A stretch of 64,000 nt of DNA from Amborella trichopoda (lineage: Eukaryota > Streptophyta > Magnoliopsida > Amborellales > Amborellaceae). Below, in pieces: positions 44,850 to 55,681 of this stretch. Under the pieces are notes generated by a model. It was not told the DNA's origin and ran no database searches. It saw only the letters and a list, made by a program, of their open reading frames with translations. The position numbers and the translations under genes are program-made. Each line of letters starts with the position of its first letter. Position 1 is the first letter of the stretch. Where the stretch lies: contig NW_006500357.1 of NCBI RefSeq assembly GCF_000471905.2, forward strand, positions 938,658-1,002,657. Direction: 5' to 3'.

Positions 44850-46395
44850 TCTATGGCACCTGGCTTATTCAACCCTTTCATCCGAGTTGGGGACTTACTT
44901 ATCCCTGCACTCATGACTGTCCTAGGGAAGTGGGCTGCTCAAGCTTCCTTCCCTATGCTTCTTGGGAGTCAGGACTCACAGTCCGGCTCCTAGGTTCTCT
45001 CCTGGATCGATGCGAGAGGGGACTTAAAGGTCCCTGCATCCTTGCTATCTTGCCCTGGTGGACTCTCTACCAAGGCCTCTGGTATTGATAGCACATTTGC
45101 TACCGCACATAGCACCCACCCTACTACTGGCAAATATCTTGCCAGTCATATTGCTAAGGTATGCCAGAAGGCTGCCCTATCCACTATTGCGAGAGGTAAA
45201 CATGTTGCCTTCACTTATGAGGGTCGTCGCAAGGCTACCCGTCGAACTCCTTTATTACCCCGAACCTCTACACTTGAAGGCTCGGCACACAAAGGTGGAG
45301 ATCCTGAGGTCTCCACCCCACGCACATACCTAAAGGCTTGTGGTCCATCCACTCGAGCCACACCTCGGGGCAACTTTCACGCTGCCTAGAACTCGTGTTC
45401 AAGGCTAAGCCTTCTTGGGCCGAACCCTGCGCGCGCTAAGCATCCCATAGCTCGGGGTAGCACCAGTTCTGTGTCAGCTCGAGCACCAGAGGGTCGACCG
45501 CTTCGTCCTCCCTCTCACCACACACAGCTTCACCCAGTGAGAGATAGGTTCCTACCCCGTCCCTCACAGACACAAGCTCGTGGGTCTCGACCTTCTAAGG
45601 CCAAACCCGTTGATCGAGCCGGGCTGATTCTCAAGTCACTCGGATGGCTAACCTTAAAGGTGCACATGCACAAACTTTGCAGGTTCCTCCTAGCTCTTGA
45701 CTCAGGCGGATTCATGAACCAACTCCTTCTTATGCAGCTCTCCCTTCACCGAGCAAGCACCTCGAGACCTGGTACACAAAGGTTTTTCCTAAGAGTACCA
45801 TCTTGAGCCAGCCTCAAGTCAGCCGTGCATCTAGGCCTCACAAAGGGACTCAGAGCAGTGGCTTGATGCATGACAGGAGCCTCCAGCCTCCAAAGCAGAA
45901 GCCTAGGTTGCCTTCTGTCCTTGAGCTCCACTCCCTACTCCAATTAATAGACACAACCCTCGCATATTCAAGAAAAGTGGGGCAGTGTAACCTCAGGCCC
46001 AGTTTTGGGGTGACGTCCACATTAGTCTCATGATTAAGCAGAAGAGAGGCCTGCAAATCCTGACCAAAGAGGCCTCCAAGGCTGCTGAGGTCACTACTCT
46101 CAAAGACCTCCTGTCTCATAATCCCTTTTTCCCTTTCCAAACTCTAGAACCTGAGTGAGTCGAAGAGTATTGCAGGGTCATTACTGCCAAGCTGCCACAG
46201 TCCCAAGACCGTTGAGAATCGGTCCTCACAAGATCGGTATACAAGGATCGAGTCCAGTTGGGGCATGCTGAGCCTCTGTAGACTGACTTTCCACATATGA
46301 CTCACCAACCTCGGTTGTCCACTGCTCCACCTGGCTCTGATCCTCCAGAGGAAATGGTCAGTGTCATGGTGATCAAAGAGTCTGACGACTCCTAA
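44850..46395 (+). pseudogene. ORF1-like region, element D
   Basis: Open stretches begin at an ATG at 44850 (MAPGLFNPFIRVGDLLIPAL) and continue at 45042-45389 and 45471-45806, with stops and frame changes between. They are basic, rich in R/P/S/T, and show no domain. Position and start resemble the ORF before gag in element B. The role of this ORF in Ogre-type elements is unknown. Confidence 0.5.
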
Positions 46396-46404
46396 GAGGA
46401 AAGT

Positions 46405-47460
46405 ATGAACAAGTTTGAGGTAATGGTGCAGTCCATCCTCGAAAAGATGGAACACCTAGAAGTCTCCAGGTCCCCTTCTTCTCACCATGAGACTGATTCC
46501 TCGTTTGGCGAAGATACAGTTCCCAAGCAAACTCCTCCACCAGTCTCCCAAGATATCTCTGCCTCTCGAGGGGTTTCCAGACCGATATAGATGCCATGGT
46601 CGCCGATAGCCTCAAGATCAAGGTTCCAGGCATGCAAGAGGCACCACTCTACCAGAAGCCGTACCTTTCGTACATTGACCAGATGTCATTTCTCCCAAAC
46701 TATCAAAAAGGGAAACTCCCCTTGTTTAATGATATTACATCTCCACACTAGCATATTGTCCACTTCCAAGCAACCTGTCGAGAGATAGGGACTCTTCTTC
46801 CGTTAGTTCGTTAAGACTCTCGAAGGACCCGCCTTCTAGTGGGATGCTCGGCTGTCTCCAAACTCGGTGTATACCTGGCTGGAAATGGAGTAGTTGTTTT
46901 ACCAACGCTTCTACAAAGTCCAAGGGAACGTAGAGATCATCGAGCTCCTTCCTATGACTCAAGACTCTGGTGCGCCGGTTGACAAGTTCATTGCTCGATG
47001 GAGAGAGCTGGCAACCTTTCATGCCACCCTCATGACTGAAAAAGAAGCTATCCAGACTTGTATACAGAATATGCTTCCTAAGATCGCCCTACATGTCGAG
47101 GCCTCCAATCCGCCCTCCATGTCAGAGCTCATCTCTAAAGCAGTTCGTATAGAGGGTATATCCAAACACCATGGTAGATCTCGTCAGCAACCCTATGGTT
47201 CAAATTCTCACTCCAACAGTCGGGGCAACCAACAAAAGGCGGTGATAAGTGTGGCTGTCACTGTGACTGACACCAAGAATGTTTTCCCTCAAATCCTGGA
47301 CCTCTCTAAGGCACAAATGCCTAAGGCCGGGGGAAAGCATCAGTCCTACAATAAGGTCCTGCCTCCTAAAATGATAGTCGAAGTGACTTATGGATCCAAC
47401 ATCAGAATAAGGTTTACCCCTTCGAAAAGGAGTGGACTCCTGTACTTCTTCGACTGTTGC
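46405..47460 (+). pseudogene. gag of element D
   Basis: 46405-46590 encodes a helical start (MNKFEVMVQSILEKMEHLEV). 46640-46890 carries the gag core (PYLSYIDQMSFLPNY, IVHFQATCRE) with in-frame stops at about 46749 and 46891. 46894-47463 (189 aa) continues FYQRFYKVQGNVEIIELLPM, IARWRELATFHAT, QTCIQNMLPKIALHVEA and SELISKAVRIEGIS. The order equals that of B and A. Particle-forming protein, now broken by stop codons. Confidence 0.88.
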
Positions 47461-47519
47461 TAGAACAGAACATGATCCAGCTGCCATAGGTCAACACCCC
47501 AGAGCCGGCTGGGCAGGAG

Positions 47520-48120
47520 ATGAATGAGAGGTACTGCGCTTATCATAGGAAAGTAGGCCACCCCACTCATGACTGCTATAAGCTCAACGACACTATTGAA
47601 GCCCTTATTAACAAGGGTCAAATAAAGCTCGAAGAATTAAAGAAAGCGTTCGGGGCAACTGAGGCCTCTCACATAGTCACGATCAATGAGGATGAGGGGG
47701 CACGCGCTGTCCTCCGTGCACTCTCCATAATGCTTGAGAAAGGACACATCACGTCGAAGCTGACAAGGCAGCCTAAGTTCCTGCCTCCAGGAACTGAGAA
47801 CCTCTGGTGATCGTATCACCTGATACAAGGCCATGACGTGAGCGAATGCACTGGCTTCCATGAACTCTTGGAAAACAAGATACAACAATGCCAGGAATCT
47901 CATGGTAACCTAGAAGGGCGGCCTCAAGACCCTCTTCCGCTAATACAAGAAGAACCCCCGATGCAAGCCTCTGGAAGCACTGAGCCAGACCCTCTGTAGG
48001 CCCTCTTCGAGGCAATGCTCCAACAGGGTCTCATCACTACCAAGCTCGCCAGGCAGCCTAAATGCTTTACTGATGGTATGAAAAACCTCTAGTGCCCATA
48101 TCACTAAGTATGGGCGACGA
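47520..48120 (+). pseudogene. Three CxxH..GH..C modules of gag, element D
   Basis: Module 1 (47520-47640): YCAYHRKVGHPTHDCYKL and IEALINKGQIKLEEL. Module 2 (47720-47890): ITSKLTRQPKFLPPGTENLW, a stop in place of Cys, then YHLIQGHDVSECTGFHELL. Module 3 (48005-48115): ITTKLARQPKCF, then CPYH and a frameshifted remainder. Modules 2 and 3 share a preceding IT(S/T)KL(T/A)RQPK box, so they came from tandem duplication. Only module 1 is intact. Confidence 0.78.
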
Positions 48121-48199
48121 GAATGCTCTGGGTTTGAAGCTATAATCACTCGAAAGGTACAAGAAGGCCACATCATCTGCGTTGTTCTCCCCGAGCACT

Positions 48200-49237
48200 T
48201 TCAAGCCATCGCTCCCGTTTAAGAGGAGACCCCGTTACAGGTCCCTTATGAGAACACACTGGACCCTTTAGAGCCCTCGAATTCTCAGCCCTGGGAAGTC
48301 TACCATGGGCGAAGTAGGTTCAAATCCCTGAAGCGTGAGGCAGTCCACCAGGCTAGGACTACTCACCAACCCGATGAGGTAGAACAAACGCTTCCTCAAG
48401 GATCTGAAAGGAGACGCCGAGCACCTAGGTCTGTCCGCCAAAAGAATCCCATCCCTCAGCCACCAGTCAAGGAAGAAATCCTTAGGCCCCTTCCTTCACT
48501 ACCGACCTTGCAAGACTTCATTCCAGGTGAAACTCGCCTTATCCTTTCGTACAATCAGGAGGATTTCCCCGAGTCACCAACAGCTTGGGATCCCTCTAAT
48601 ATGGGTGATGACGCTAAAAGCACCCCACAATAGTCAAAACCTAGGAAAGACCTAAAATACCCCATGTAGTCATCCAAAATGGTTGATGACACTAAAAGCA
48701 CCCCTCAACGGTCATAGCCAGGGCAAGACCTAAAATACCACACACGTTCAATTTCGGCGACGATGTAAAAAGTTACACGGGACATTCTAACTCTTCTTCT
48801 CCTCCCTTCTCTTCTATTTCTTCCACAGGAACAACTCAACAGTGCCTGGACTTCGATGCTCTAAATAGAGAGCTCGGAGGCACTAGTCTCAGTAGGTCGC
48901 AGCACAAGAGCCTTAGAGAGATGCTGCCCAAGTGGCTGGATTCTCGACAACCGCCAATGCCTTGGCAACCCAAGCCAAAATCCAACCATCATCAAGCTCC
49001 TCTTCCAAAGAAGCCTCCGATATGGTGCAGATTTTGGAAGTACCACCCATCACGGGGCAAATGAACCTGAGACCATGGAAGAAACTACAGCCCACACCTT
49101 AAAAGCTCAAGGTCCTCAAGTTTCCTGATCCGTCACTTTTTCTTAAACCTCAACCTCAAACCTCTACATCCCTAATACAAATCCCTATTACTTCTCCATC
49201 AACCCAGATCGCATCGGCTGAACAACAAAGTCAGCCA
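48200..49237 (+). pseudogene. Gag-protease linker, element D
   Basis: Open in parts but with many stops. It includes a duplicated segment (ATGGGTGATGACGCTAAAAG at about 48601 and ATGGTTGATGACACTAAAAG at about 48679) and GACCTAAAATACC twice (48650, 48729). No domain was recognised. Confidence 0.55.
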
Positions 49238-50038
49238 GTGCCACAGACCAAAACTCAACTAAAGCCTATTTTTAAACCTACCCTACTACCTACACTAGTG
49301 ACTAGATCAAGAACACAAAAAACTAATGAGGATAAACTGAAATACGACGTAATTGGGCACTTGAGAAAGCTTCCATCCCTTCTAAGAATCTATGATGCCC
49401 TTTTGCTGTCTAGAGACTATCGTATGGTCTTAGTTCAAGCTCTTTCTAACCCAGAGGTGTATGAGACTGAAGTGGAGCCCATTGAGGTTGACCTAGCCAT
49501 CTTGAGTGGGTGTTTGACAATCTCCTTTTCCGAAGACAACCTTCAATTGGGAGGAAAATTCCATAATCGCCCCCTCTTTGTTAATGGTGAACTCCATGCC
49601 TGCCTTATCAACCAAATCATGCTGGATGGAGGGTCAGCAATCAACCTGATCCTAAGAAGGATCCTTACCAGATTGGGATTAGGATCTGATGACCTCACTC
49701 CTACCCACATCTCCGTGTAAGGTTTCAACCAATCAAGAGAGAAGCCAGCTGGCATGGTGTGCCTTCGTCTTAAGATCAGTGAGCTCAACAATTTTGCTCA
49801 ATTCCATGTAATCGACGCCGATACCTCCTACAACATCCTGCTTGGTCATCCTTGGCTTCATGATCAGGGGGTGGTTCCTTCCATACTCCACCAATGCTTC
49901 AAATACAACCGAGATAGGAGGCAGCACACAGTCTATACTGACAAAAGACTATTCCATGTAGCTGAGACTCACTATGCCGACGTCAAGTATTATTTCATAG
50001 ACTTTCCAGTGCCAAAAAAGTCAAAGGATGATGATTGA
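49238..50038 (+). pseudogene. Aspartic protease, element D
   Basis: 49238-49720 (160 aa) leads with a basic tail. It then has YDALLLSRDYRMVLVQALS, FSEDNLQLGGKFHNRPLF and the active-site loop QIMLDGGSAINLI (DGGSA). After a single stop at 49720, 49754-50038 continues with FHVIDADTSYNILLGHPWLH and a VVPSTLHQCF-like stretch (VVPSILHQCF) to HYADVKYYF. ILLGHPWLH is the conserved second protease motif. One nonsense codon separates the halves, so it is nearly intact. It processes the gag polyprotein in active elements. Confidence 0.9.
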
Positions 50039-50480
50039 AAGCCTGTGAGAGAGACAGGACTCTCATCCCATGATGACATTGAAGACCTGGGGTTAATGAT
50101 CACGGACATGTAGACATGGCATGATCCTCCCTTTAACTCCGATCTACCTGAGTATACCTTGCCACCTCTCTAAGGTCATGGTGTCCTCACCTGGAGACAA
50201 AGCCTCCCCCTCTACTTCTAACTTGTCAGAACAAAATGACAAGCTAGAAGCAACCCCTAAAACTAAGGAAGCCTTAAAGGTAGACCTTCAAGCACCAAGG
50301 GTCACCTATACGCCGGGCTAGCAAAAGGTTATGCATTGCTCTTCTAGAGGCGGAATTGACACACCGACCACCAAAGAAGGTACTCCAAATTCCATTATCC
50401 TTGAAGAAGGAGATCATTAGCACCCAAACCATCACACTCTAGCTTCCCACCACAATCTCCTGTAAGGCAATGGCCTATAC
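50039..50480 (+). pseudogene. Post-protease linker, element D
   Basis: Broken frame with a 66-aa piece (50121-50321) ending LQAPRVTYTPG, like the matching linker of element B (about 8130-8160, minus). RT should follow further on, but linker text breaks off near 50480, where the thaumatin-like fragment begins. Confidence 0.55.
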
Positions 50481-50484
50481 CGGA

Positions 50485-50770
50485 GACATCGAATTTAAAC
50501 CCTATTTGAGCCCAAATTTGACTCGACCAATTAGGAGCGGTTGGAATGGTGACACTCTGATCGGGATCCAGCGAGTGGTAGTTGAGGCGTTCCCGCTTTG
50601 GCTAGTGTGCCTGGCCATATTGCATAGGGGCAATTGTTTGCAACTGTGAATGAGCCTGCATGAGAGGTGACAGAGAGAAAAGGGATGAGAAGAGAGAGGA
50701 GGAAGGGGAGGAGAGAGAAAGGTCTAGAGGTGTTTGTGTAGAGAAATTCGGTGAGTTTAGGCATTTGGAG
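50485..50770 (-). pseudogene. Thaumatin-like (PR-5) gene fragment, captured
   Basis: The minus-strand frame from 50764 gives a hydrophobic signal-peptide-like segment (LLPFLLSLLIPFLSVTSHA), then the mature start GSFTVANNCPYAIWPGTLAK and AGTPQLPLAG, the hallmark N-terminus of thaumatin-like proteins. A one-base slip near 50575 changes frame; in the new frame LDPDQSVTIPTAP and WSSQIWAQIGFKFD continue the family pattern to about 50485. Only the first quarter or so of a TLP (about 95 residues of some 225) is present. The catalytic-cleft acidic residues and most of the cysteines are absent, so it cannot make a working protein. It is antisense to element D. Confidence 0.85.
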
Positions 50771-50815
50771 AGAGAATGCAAGGTGTTAGAGATGGCGCCC
50801 GAAAAAGTACAGACA

Positions 50816-51170
50816 TACAAAGGCTAGCCTTCTGGCTCACGAGAACAAGACCCCATGGTTGAGTTGAGAAGCGAGGTTCATAGCCTCCAAAATCAGTTGA
50901 AGGTTATGTGTGTTGCTTCAAAGCATTTAAAGGGGTTCGTCCTTGAGACTGAAAACTATGACGAGCTCAAAAGCAGTGCACCTCGAATTGAAGTCAAGGC
51001 TCCCCCAAACTGGGGTATTTACAGTAAACAGGCTCACCAAATCATGAGAACCATGAATTATGAGCCCCTGTCCAATCAAACAATCATTGGTGAGGAAGCA
51101 GCTGCTTCCCCATTCAAGTTCATTGAAGCCACAACAGGCTGCCATAAGATGAAGCAAGGGTGAGCTATTC
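50816..51170 (+). pseudogene. Post-protease linker with decayed G-patch-like segment, element D
   Basis: 102 aa. A VELRSEVHSLQNQLK coiled helix is followed by PNWGIYSKQAHQIMRTMNY and EPLSNQ, comparable with B's MKKMDYNPFKNQ (6862-7113). It shows that the pol frame once continued past the thaumatin-like fragment. It ends in a stop at 51163. RT is missing after it. Confidence 0.5.
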
Positions 51171-51229
51171 TCCTTTGTCTCAAACTATGAAAGGACGGAA
51201 GCAATAAAATAGAAAAAAAGAAGGGAAAT

Positions 51230-52790
51230 AAGAGACATGCAATGCTTTGAAAAAGAAAAGAACTATTTCATTCATCAAAAGTGTCGTTTCTTTACAATAG
51301 GGAGAAAAATAGAAAGAAGATGCTGTAAAAAACGGTCAAGGATCCCATGGAAGCACTCATTAGTCAAGGCTCTCGCTTGCTCAATGCTCACTCTCAATTC
51401 GGCCACCAGCCCAGCCTCGTGCTCCACTAGGGCTTGCTCGCCCAGGGAGTACTCGAGGTCTAGCACCTTTTGACTTAGTTTCTTATCTTTGGCCTCCCCA
51501 TTTGCCATCACTCTCGGCCCCCACAAGGCATCCCTGTCAATGGTCATCGCTGTGCGCAACTCAATGCTACGCGAGATCATCGCCGCGTATAACTGAACGC
51601 CACAAGTGACCACTGCCGCGAGCAGCTCAACGTTGCGCGCTACCATCAGCAACGGCGGGCCAACGCCGCGTGAGACGATTGCCACGAGCGGCATGCTCCC
51701 GAGCTTGGTATCGCCATGCGCTGCCTAGAGACACGTGAAGGAAGTGCTGCATGCAACTTAATGATGCGCATGCCCTTGTGGTGCCTCGATTCCCACTGTC
51801 CCCAATTTCTAAGGGAGCATTAACCCTCGTCCTTCTTTGATTTCCCCAAAATTATTACCCCTTAGTGACGGTTAGCTTCCTTACGGCCCTTCTCCTCCTG
51901 ACTGTTACAGCCCCCCAACCTTCTGGTGCTCACTGAAAACTCCCTTTACTTGTTGAAAACCCCCTCTGACCCTGTTCTTTCCCCTTGCCAACAGCCGGAA
52001 AAATCGAAAAACCACCAAAATCCACAGAATGTCTCCTTGTGGCCCTGCGGGTCTCCCCTCTCCCCTTTTTCACACTTCAGCAGCTTGCCATGAACTCACC
52101 AGAATTCCATTGAGTTTTCGGTGAGCCCACTGCTGCTCCTCCTTCTTCTCTTCCAAAAACCAAGGGATAGTCAGCTCCCCTGACTTCTCTACAGCCTTCC
52201 CTCCAACCACAAGACTGTCGAAAGAACACCTGAAACCCAGGTAGAAGCACCACTAGAAATCTTGCTAAGGCTCTGAGAAGCCCTGTTTACCCTCAGAAAG
52301 CCTTAACACTCTCCCAAAGAATTCGCAAGCATGGTACGAAGCTAACGACCTTCTCAAGCTCGCCTGAAAAACTCCTGAAACCCTGTCTGCTGCAAACTTG
52401 GCCGGAAAACTCTCGCTGAAAGTCTCTTGCCAAAGGCTCACGCTCTCTCTCTCTCTAGAAACTCTCTAATTGTTTTACCCTTTGACAAAATAGTAGAATA
52501 GGGTTTTTCCCCTTTTATACTCAGCAGTGCCGCAAACTGCCCTTCACAAATCTTAAATGATGCTCTAATTCCCAAAGCTCCTGACGGCAATAAGACCGGG
52601 CCAGGGCGGGTTAAACCCGAGACCCGAAAAAAAATTATCGCCCCACTCTTCGTTAAAGAAGCCGTCATCGAGCGCCTCATCAAAGGTCTATCGCCGTGCA
52701 CCTCACCAAGGGGCCTAACGCCGTGCATGCAACATCTAGGCTTAATACCGCGTGCGCCATCCAACACTTAGTGCCGTGATCATGCCACGA
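51230..52790 (-). other. Antisense block with TATA box, 5'-UTR-like tract and ORFs, element D
   Basis: It does not resemble other copies' interiors. On the minus strand GTATAAAAGG (52511-52520) precedes an AGAGAGAGAG tract (52444-52458). Further on, a 139-aa ORF (51275-51694) has LEYSLGEQALVEHEAGLVAE and no known domain, over a segment rich in CGCCGCG. It could be an LTR of another element, inserted in opposite sense, or a captured promoter plus leader. No TSD was found. Confidence 0.35.
52511..52520 (-). promoter_or_regulatory. Strong TATA-like motif, antisense in element D
   Basis: Minus-strand GTATAAAAGG, matching the plant TATA consensus and followed about 30 bp later by pyrimidine/adenine start-site-like text (CTATTCTACTA). 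No defined gene downstream. Confidence 0.4.
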
Positions 52791-52939
52791 CACTCCCATC
52801 TGCACCATTGTCCTACCTCCATAGGAAGTTCATTCCTTGCACCATAGACTCATTCCTCAGGGAGTCCAGTTTCTGGTGACGGCTCTATTCCCCATGGAGT
52901 CACATTCCTTCACCACCATGGTCCGCACTGCATGGCCTT

Positions 52940-53280
52940 AAACTGCAAAACCATGGACCAGGTGCACCACTCTAAACTGCATGGTCCAAACTATATGGCA
53001 CTAAACTATAGCGAAGCTCTATCTGCATGACCTTAAACTTGCACAGTCATAGTTGCACGACTCTAAACTGCACGATCATGGTCTAGCTGTATGACCTTAA
53101 ACTATAGTGCACATCCTAGCGCACGACGTTAAAAGGCTTAGCGCTATGGTCCAAACTATATGACCTTAAACTGTAGCATAGGTCGAGTTGCATGACCTTA
53201 AACTGCATGGTCTTAGCTGCTTGACTTTAAAACTGCGTAGCCATGGTTCAAACTACAAGACCCTAAAATTGTAAGAGGGA
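52940..53280 (+). repeat. GACCTTAAACTGCA repeat array 1, element D
   Basis: Ten or so units with GACCTTAAACTGCATGGTC and ATGACCTTAAACTATAGTGC in alternation. This is the plus-sense form of the GTTTAAGGTC dimer seen in minus-oriented elements, so the array keeps one orientation relative to its host element. Confidence 0.88.
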
Positions 53281-53369
53281 CCACCTCTTTGCCAGGTGTA
53301 TTTCATTAACACCCCTAGTGAAGTTAGGTGTATGACAAGAAAAGAGGGGGACACACCTACCCCTTTAAT

Positions 53370-53720
53370 CCCCAGTGGGTCTCTTCGCACTGACACCCTA
53401 TTGCGACCTACTATCCCTAGCGAGTTAGGGCCATGCTTTTCCTTTTACCCCCAGTAGGGTTACACCTATGCTCCGACACGTCACCCCAGTAGGGTTGCAT
53501 CTGTGCGCTGACCCATCATTCTCAGCAGAGTTACATGCATACAATTACTCATTATCCCCGTGGAGTCACACTTACCCTTTTAATCCCTAGAGAAGTCCGC
53601 TTTCGATTGCCACTCCTCGTAGGGCCACCACTTTCATCCAAATCTCTCTGCTTGTGTATAGCCTTAACTATCTTTATCCCCAGGGAGTCAGATTGTTATG
53701 CACAGACCTATCCCCCATGC
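53370..53720 (+). repeat. CCCCAGTAGGGTTACACCTA repeats, element D
   Basis: Eight or so units of 35-50 bp built on TCCCCAGTGGGT / CCCCAGTAGGGTTGCATCTG / CCCCGTGGAGTCACACTTAC. Looser copies start at 52800 (CCTCAGGGAGTCCAG). They are the sense counterpart of the CCCAGTC/CCCCACTGGGAAGGCC-type repeats only in part; relation uncertain. Confidence 0.75.
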
Positions 53721-53739
53721 AGCTTCACCTACATGGCAA

Positions 53740-54070
53740 TACACACAATGGTCCGTACTGCATGACCTTAAACTACACAACCACGGTCCATGCTGCATGA
53801 CTTTAAACTGTACAGCCACAGTCCGTGCCACATGACTTTAAACTGCACAACCATGGTTCAGGTGTATGACTCTAAACTTCATGGTCCAAACTATATGACC
53901 TTAAACTATAACGGAGGTCTAGTTGCACGACCTTAAATGGCATGGTCCTAGTTGCATGACTTTAAACTACATAACCACGGTCCAAGTTATATGATCTTAA
54001 ACGATAGTGCACGTCCTGACCGTATGATGTTAAACTGCTTCGCACTGGTCCTAGAGGCACGATCTTAAAC
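53740..54070 (+). repeat. GACCTTAAACTGCA repeat array 2, element D
   Basis: Same dimer as 52940-53280. Includes CACATGACTTTAAACTGCAC, ATGACCTTAAACTATAACGG and TATGATGTTAAACTGCTTCG. A short third block lies at 54455-54560. Confidence 0.88.
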
Positions 54071-54081
54071 TTGTCCCCACA

Positions 54082-54275
54082 TACGTGCACACCCCCTTTA
54101 TGTGCATTTTTACGCATGTCTTCCCTAACCGACCCATTTGTGTGAGCACACCACCTTCATTAGCTCCCCAGTGAGTACACATACGCGCACACGCCCTTTA
54201 TGTGCATCTTCACGTATGCCTTCCCTAACTGACCTGTTCGTGTGCGCACACCATCTATCATTTCCCAGTGAGCAT
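54082..54275 (+). repeat. ~100-bp tandem duplication, element D
   Basis: CACACCCCCTTTATGTGCAT-TTTTACGCATG…CCCAGTGAG at 54088 and CACACGCCCTTTATGTGCAT-CTTCACGTATG…CCCAGTGAG at 54188. Confidence 0.88.
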
Positions 54276-54559
54276 GGGTCTTGCTCACAAAACGACGAGC
54301 CTTCTCACCACCCATACTCGCTGTCAGCCAGTGCGTCACCACTCTTCACCCACCATTCTTCCTTTATAGGTAGCCTCATGCTATCTCCCCAAAGTGAGTC
54401 AAAACCATTACCATACTCACTCCATGGCCTTTACAAGCTGTCATTCATCACCACTACGATCCAGTTGTATGACCCTAAACTATAGTACACATCCTGACCA
54501 CATGATGTTAAAAGGCTTCGCACTGGTCTCAAAGGCACAACCCTAAACATGCCTTCACA

Positions 54560-55651
54560 AAAAAGGGCATGGTGTACACTTGGACAAGGGAATGCCATGA
54601 GTAAAAATGATGGACGAACATCGTCACGAAGCCATGAGTAAGATAGTTCCATGAAAACAAGAACCCAGGCATGGTGAAAACCGTAAAAGGGCATCGTGAG
54701 CAAAAATGGATGAAAAGGGTGGACATGGCCTCAAGGTCATTGGTAAAAGAACCCTAAAATAAGCAAGTTGGTGAAAACCACCTTTACGACACCACTTCCC
54801 TTGTTCAAGCGAAAACCTGCAAAGGGCACTTGGACCAACAAAGCAGGTTGATGCACTACCATAGCCTCAGCCGATACCCAATTGCTAAACATGCATGATT
54901 CTATGAGGTCTACCTAAGGTCCTCAGCCACCAACATTCAGTCACAAAACAAAATGGCTCACCAAGGAGTGAGAGCTGCATAATATCTCCCACGTTTCTCT
55001 ATAAACAACAAGAGTCCTTGAGGGTGAGGGCTACGATCGAAAGATCCCTCCAATATACTAAAAGACCATCACGAAGGCAAGAAATTGACGATGTCAAGGC
55101 CTAACCTGCCAAAGACTTCACGGTTATTCCTCACCATGAGATCGCCTCGCCTAAAACATTCCTTAGCCGATAGGCCTAGAGCTTCGAGACATGTCCTCGA
55201 CTGGATCCGACAAGATGAGGCCCACGAGGTCGCCTCACCAAAATCCCCTAGCCAACAGGTCTAGACTTTTTGGTAGGTCAGAATCCCCCGATTGGACCCC
55301 ACTGGACAAGACCTATAGAGACACCCTGATCATCAAAAGCAAACCTATTATAGCAGTGAACAATGCCGACCAAAGGTTCATAGCATTTGACCTCTAAGTA
55401 AGCCTGATTCTGGCCAATGAGGTCCCTATAAAATCCTCAAGCTGTCAGAATCATGAATAGTCCCTCAAGGATGAGGACTTCGACATGATCCCTCAAACGT
55501 CTCTTCTTACCCTACAAGTCTCCATGGGTGGACTCGTACATTGTGTCCAAACGTCCGAGCATTGTTGCATCATTGTGTGGATCTCCTCAGCATTCACGTA
55601 TTCTTGTGGCTAGCTAGGGGAAGTTTACCGAATGATTGTAGTTTTATATTC
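54560..55651 (+). other. 3' interior of element D before the PPT
   Basis: Holds the sense counterpart of the hairpin array (GGCATGGTGAAAACC..GGGCATCGTG, 54668-54700) and of the TTGATGCA-GCC segment found in A, C and E (54850). It also has scattered CCTCAAGG and GGCCTA units. No gene is supported. Confidence 0.6.
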
Positions 55652-55681
55652 TCTTGAAGCACAACATTCGGCGGGGCATGC
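55652..55681 (+). other. Polypurine tract context of element D
   Basis: TTGAAGCACAACATTCGGCG-GGGCATGC directly before the 3' LTR TGTTGG. It is nearly identical to the reverse complement of the A, C and E junctions. Confidence 0.75.

Noticed and set aside
50485..50770. Functional thaumatin-like gene
   Set aside because: Only the N-terminal part is present, with a frameshift and no continuation, so it is described as a pseudogene fragment.
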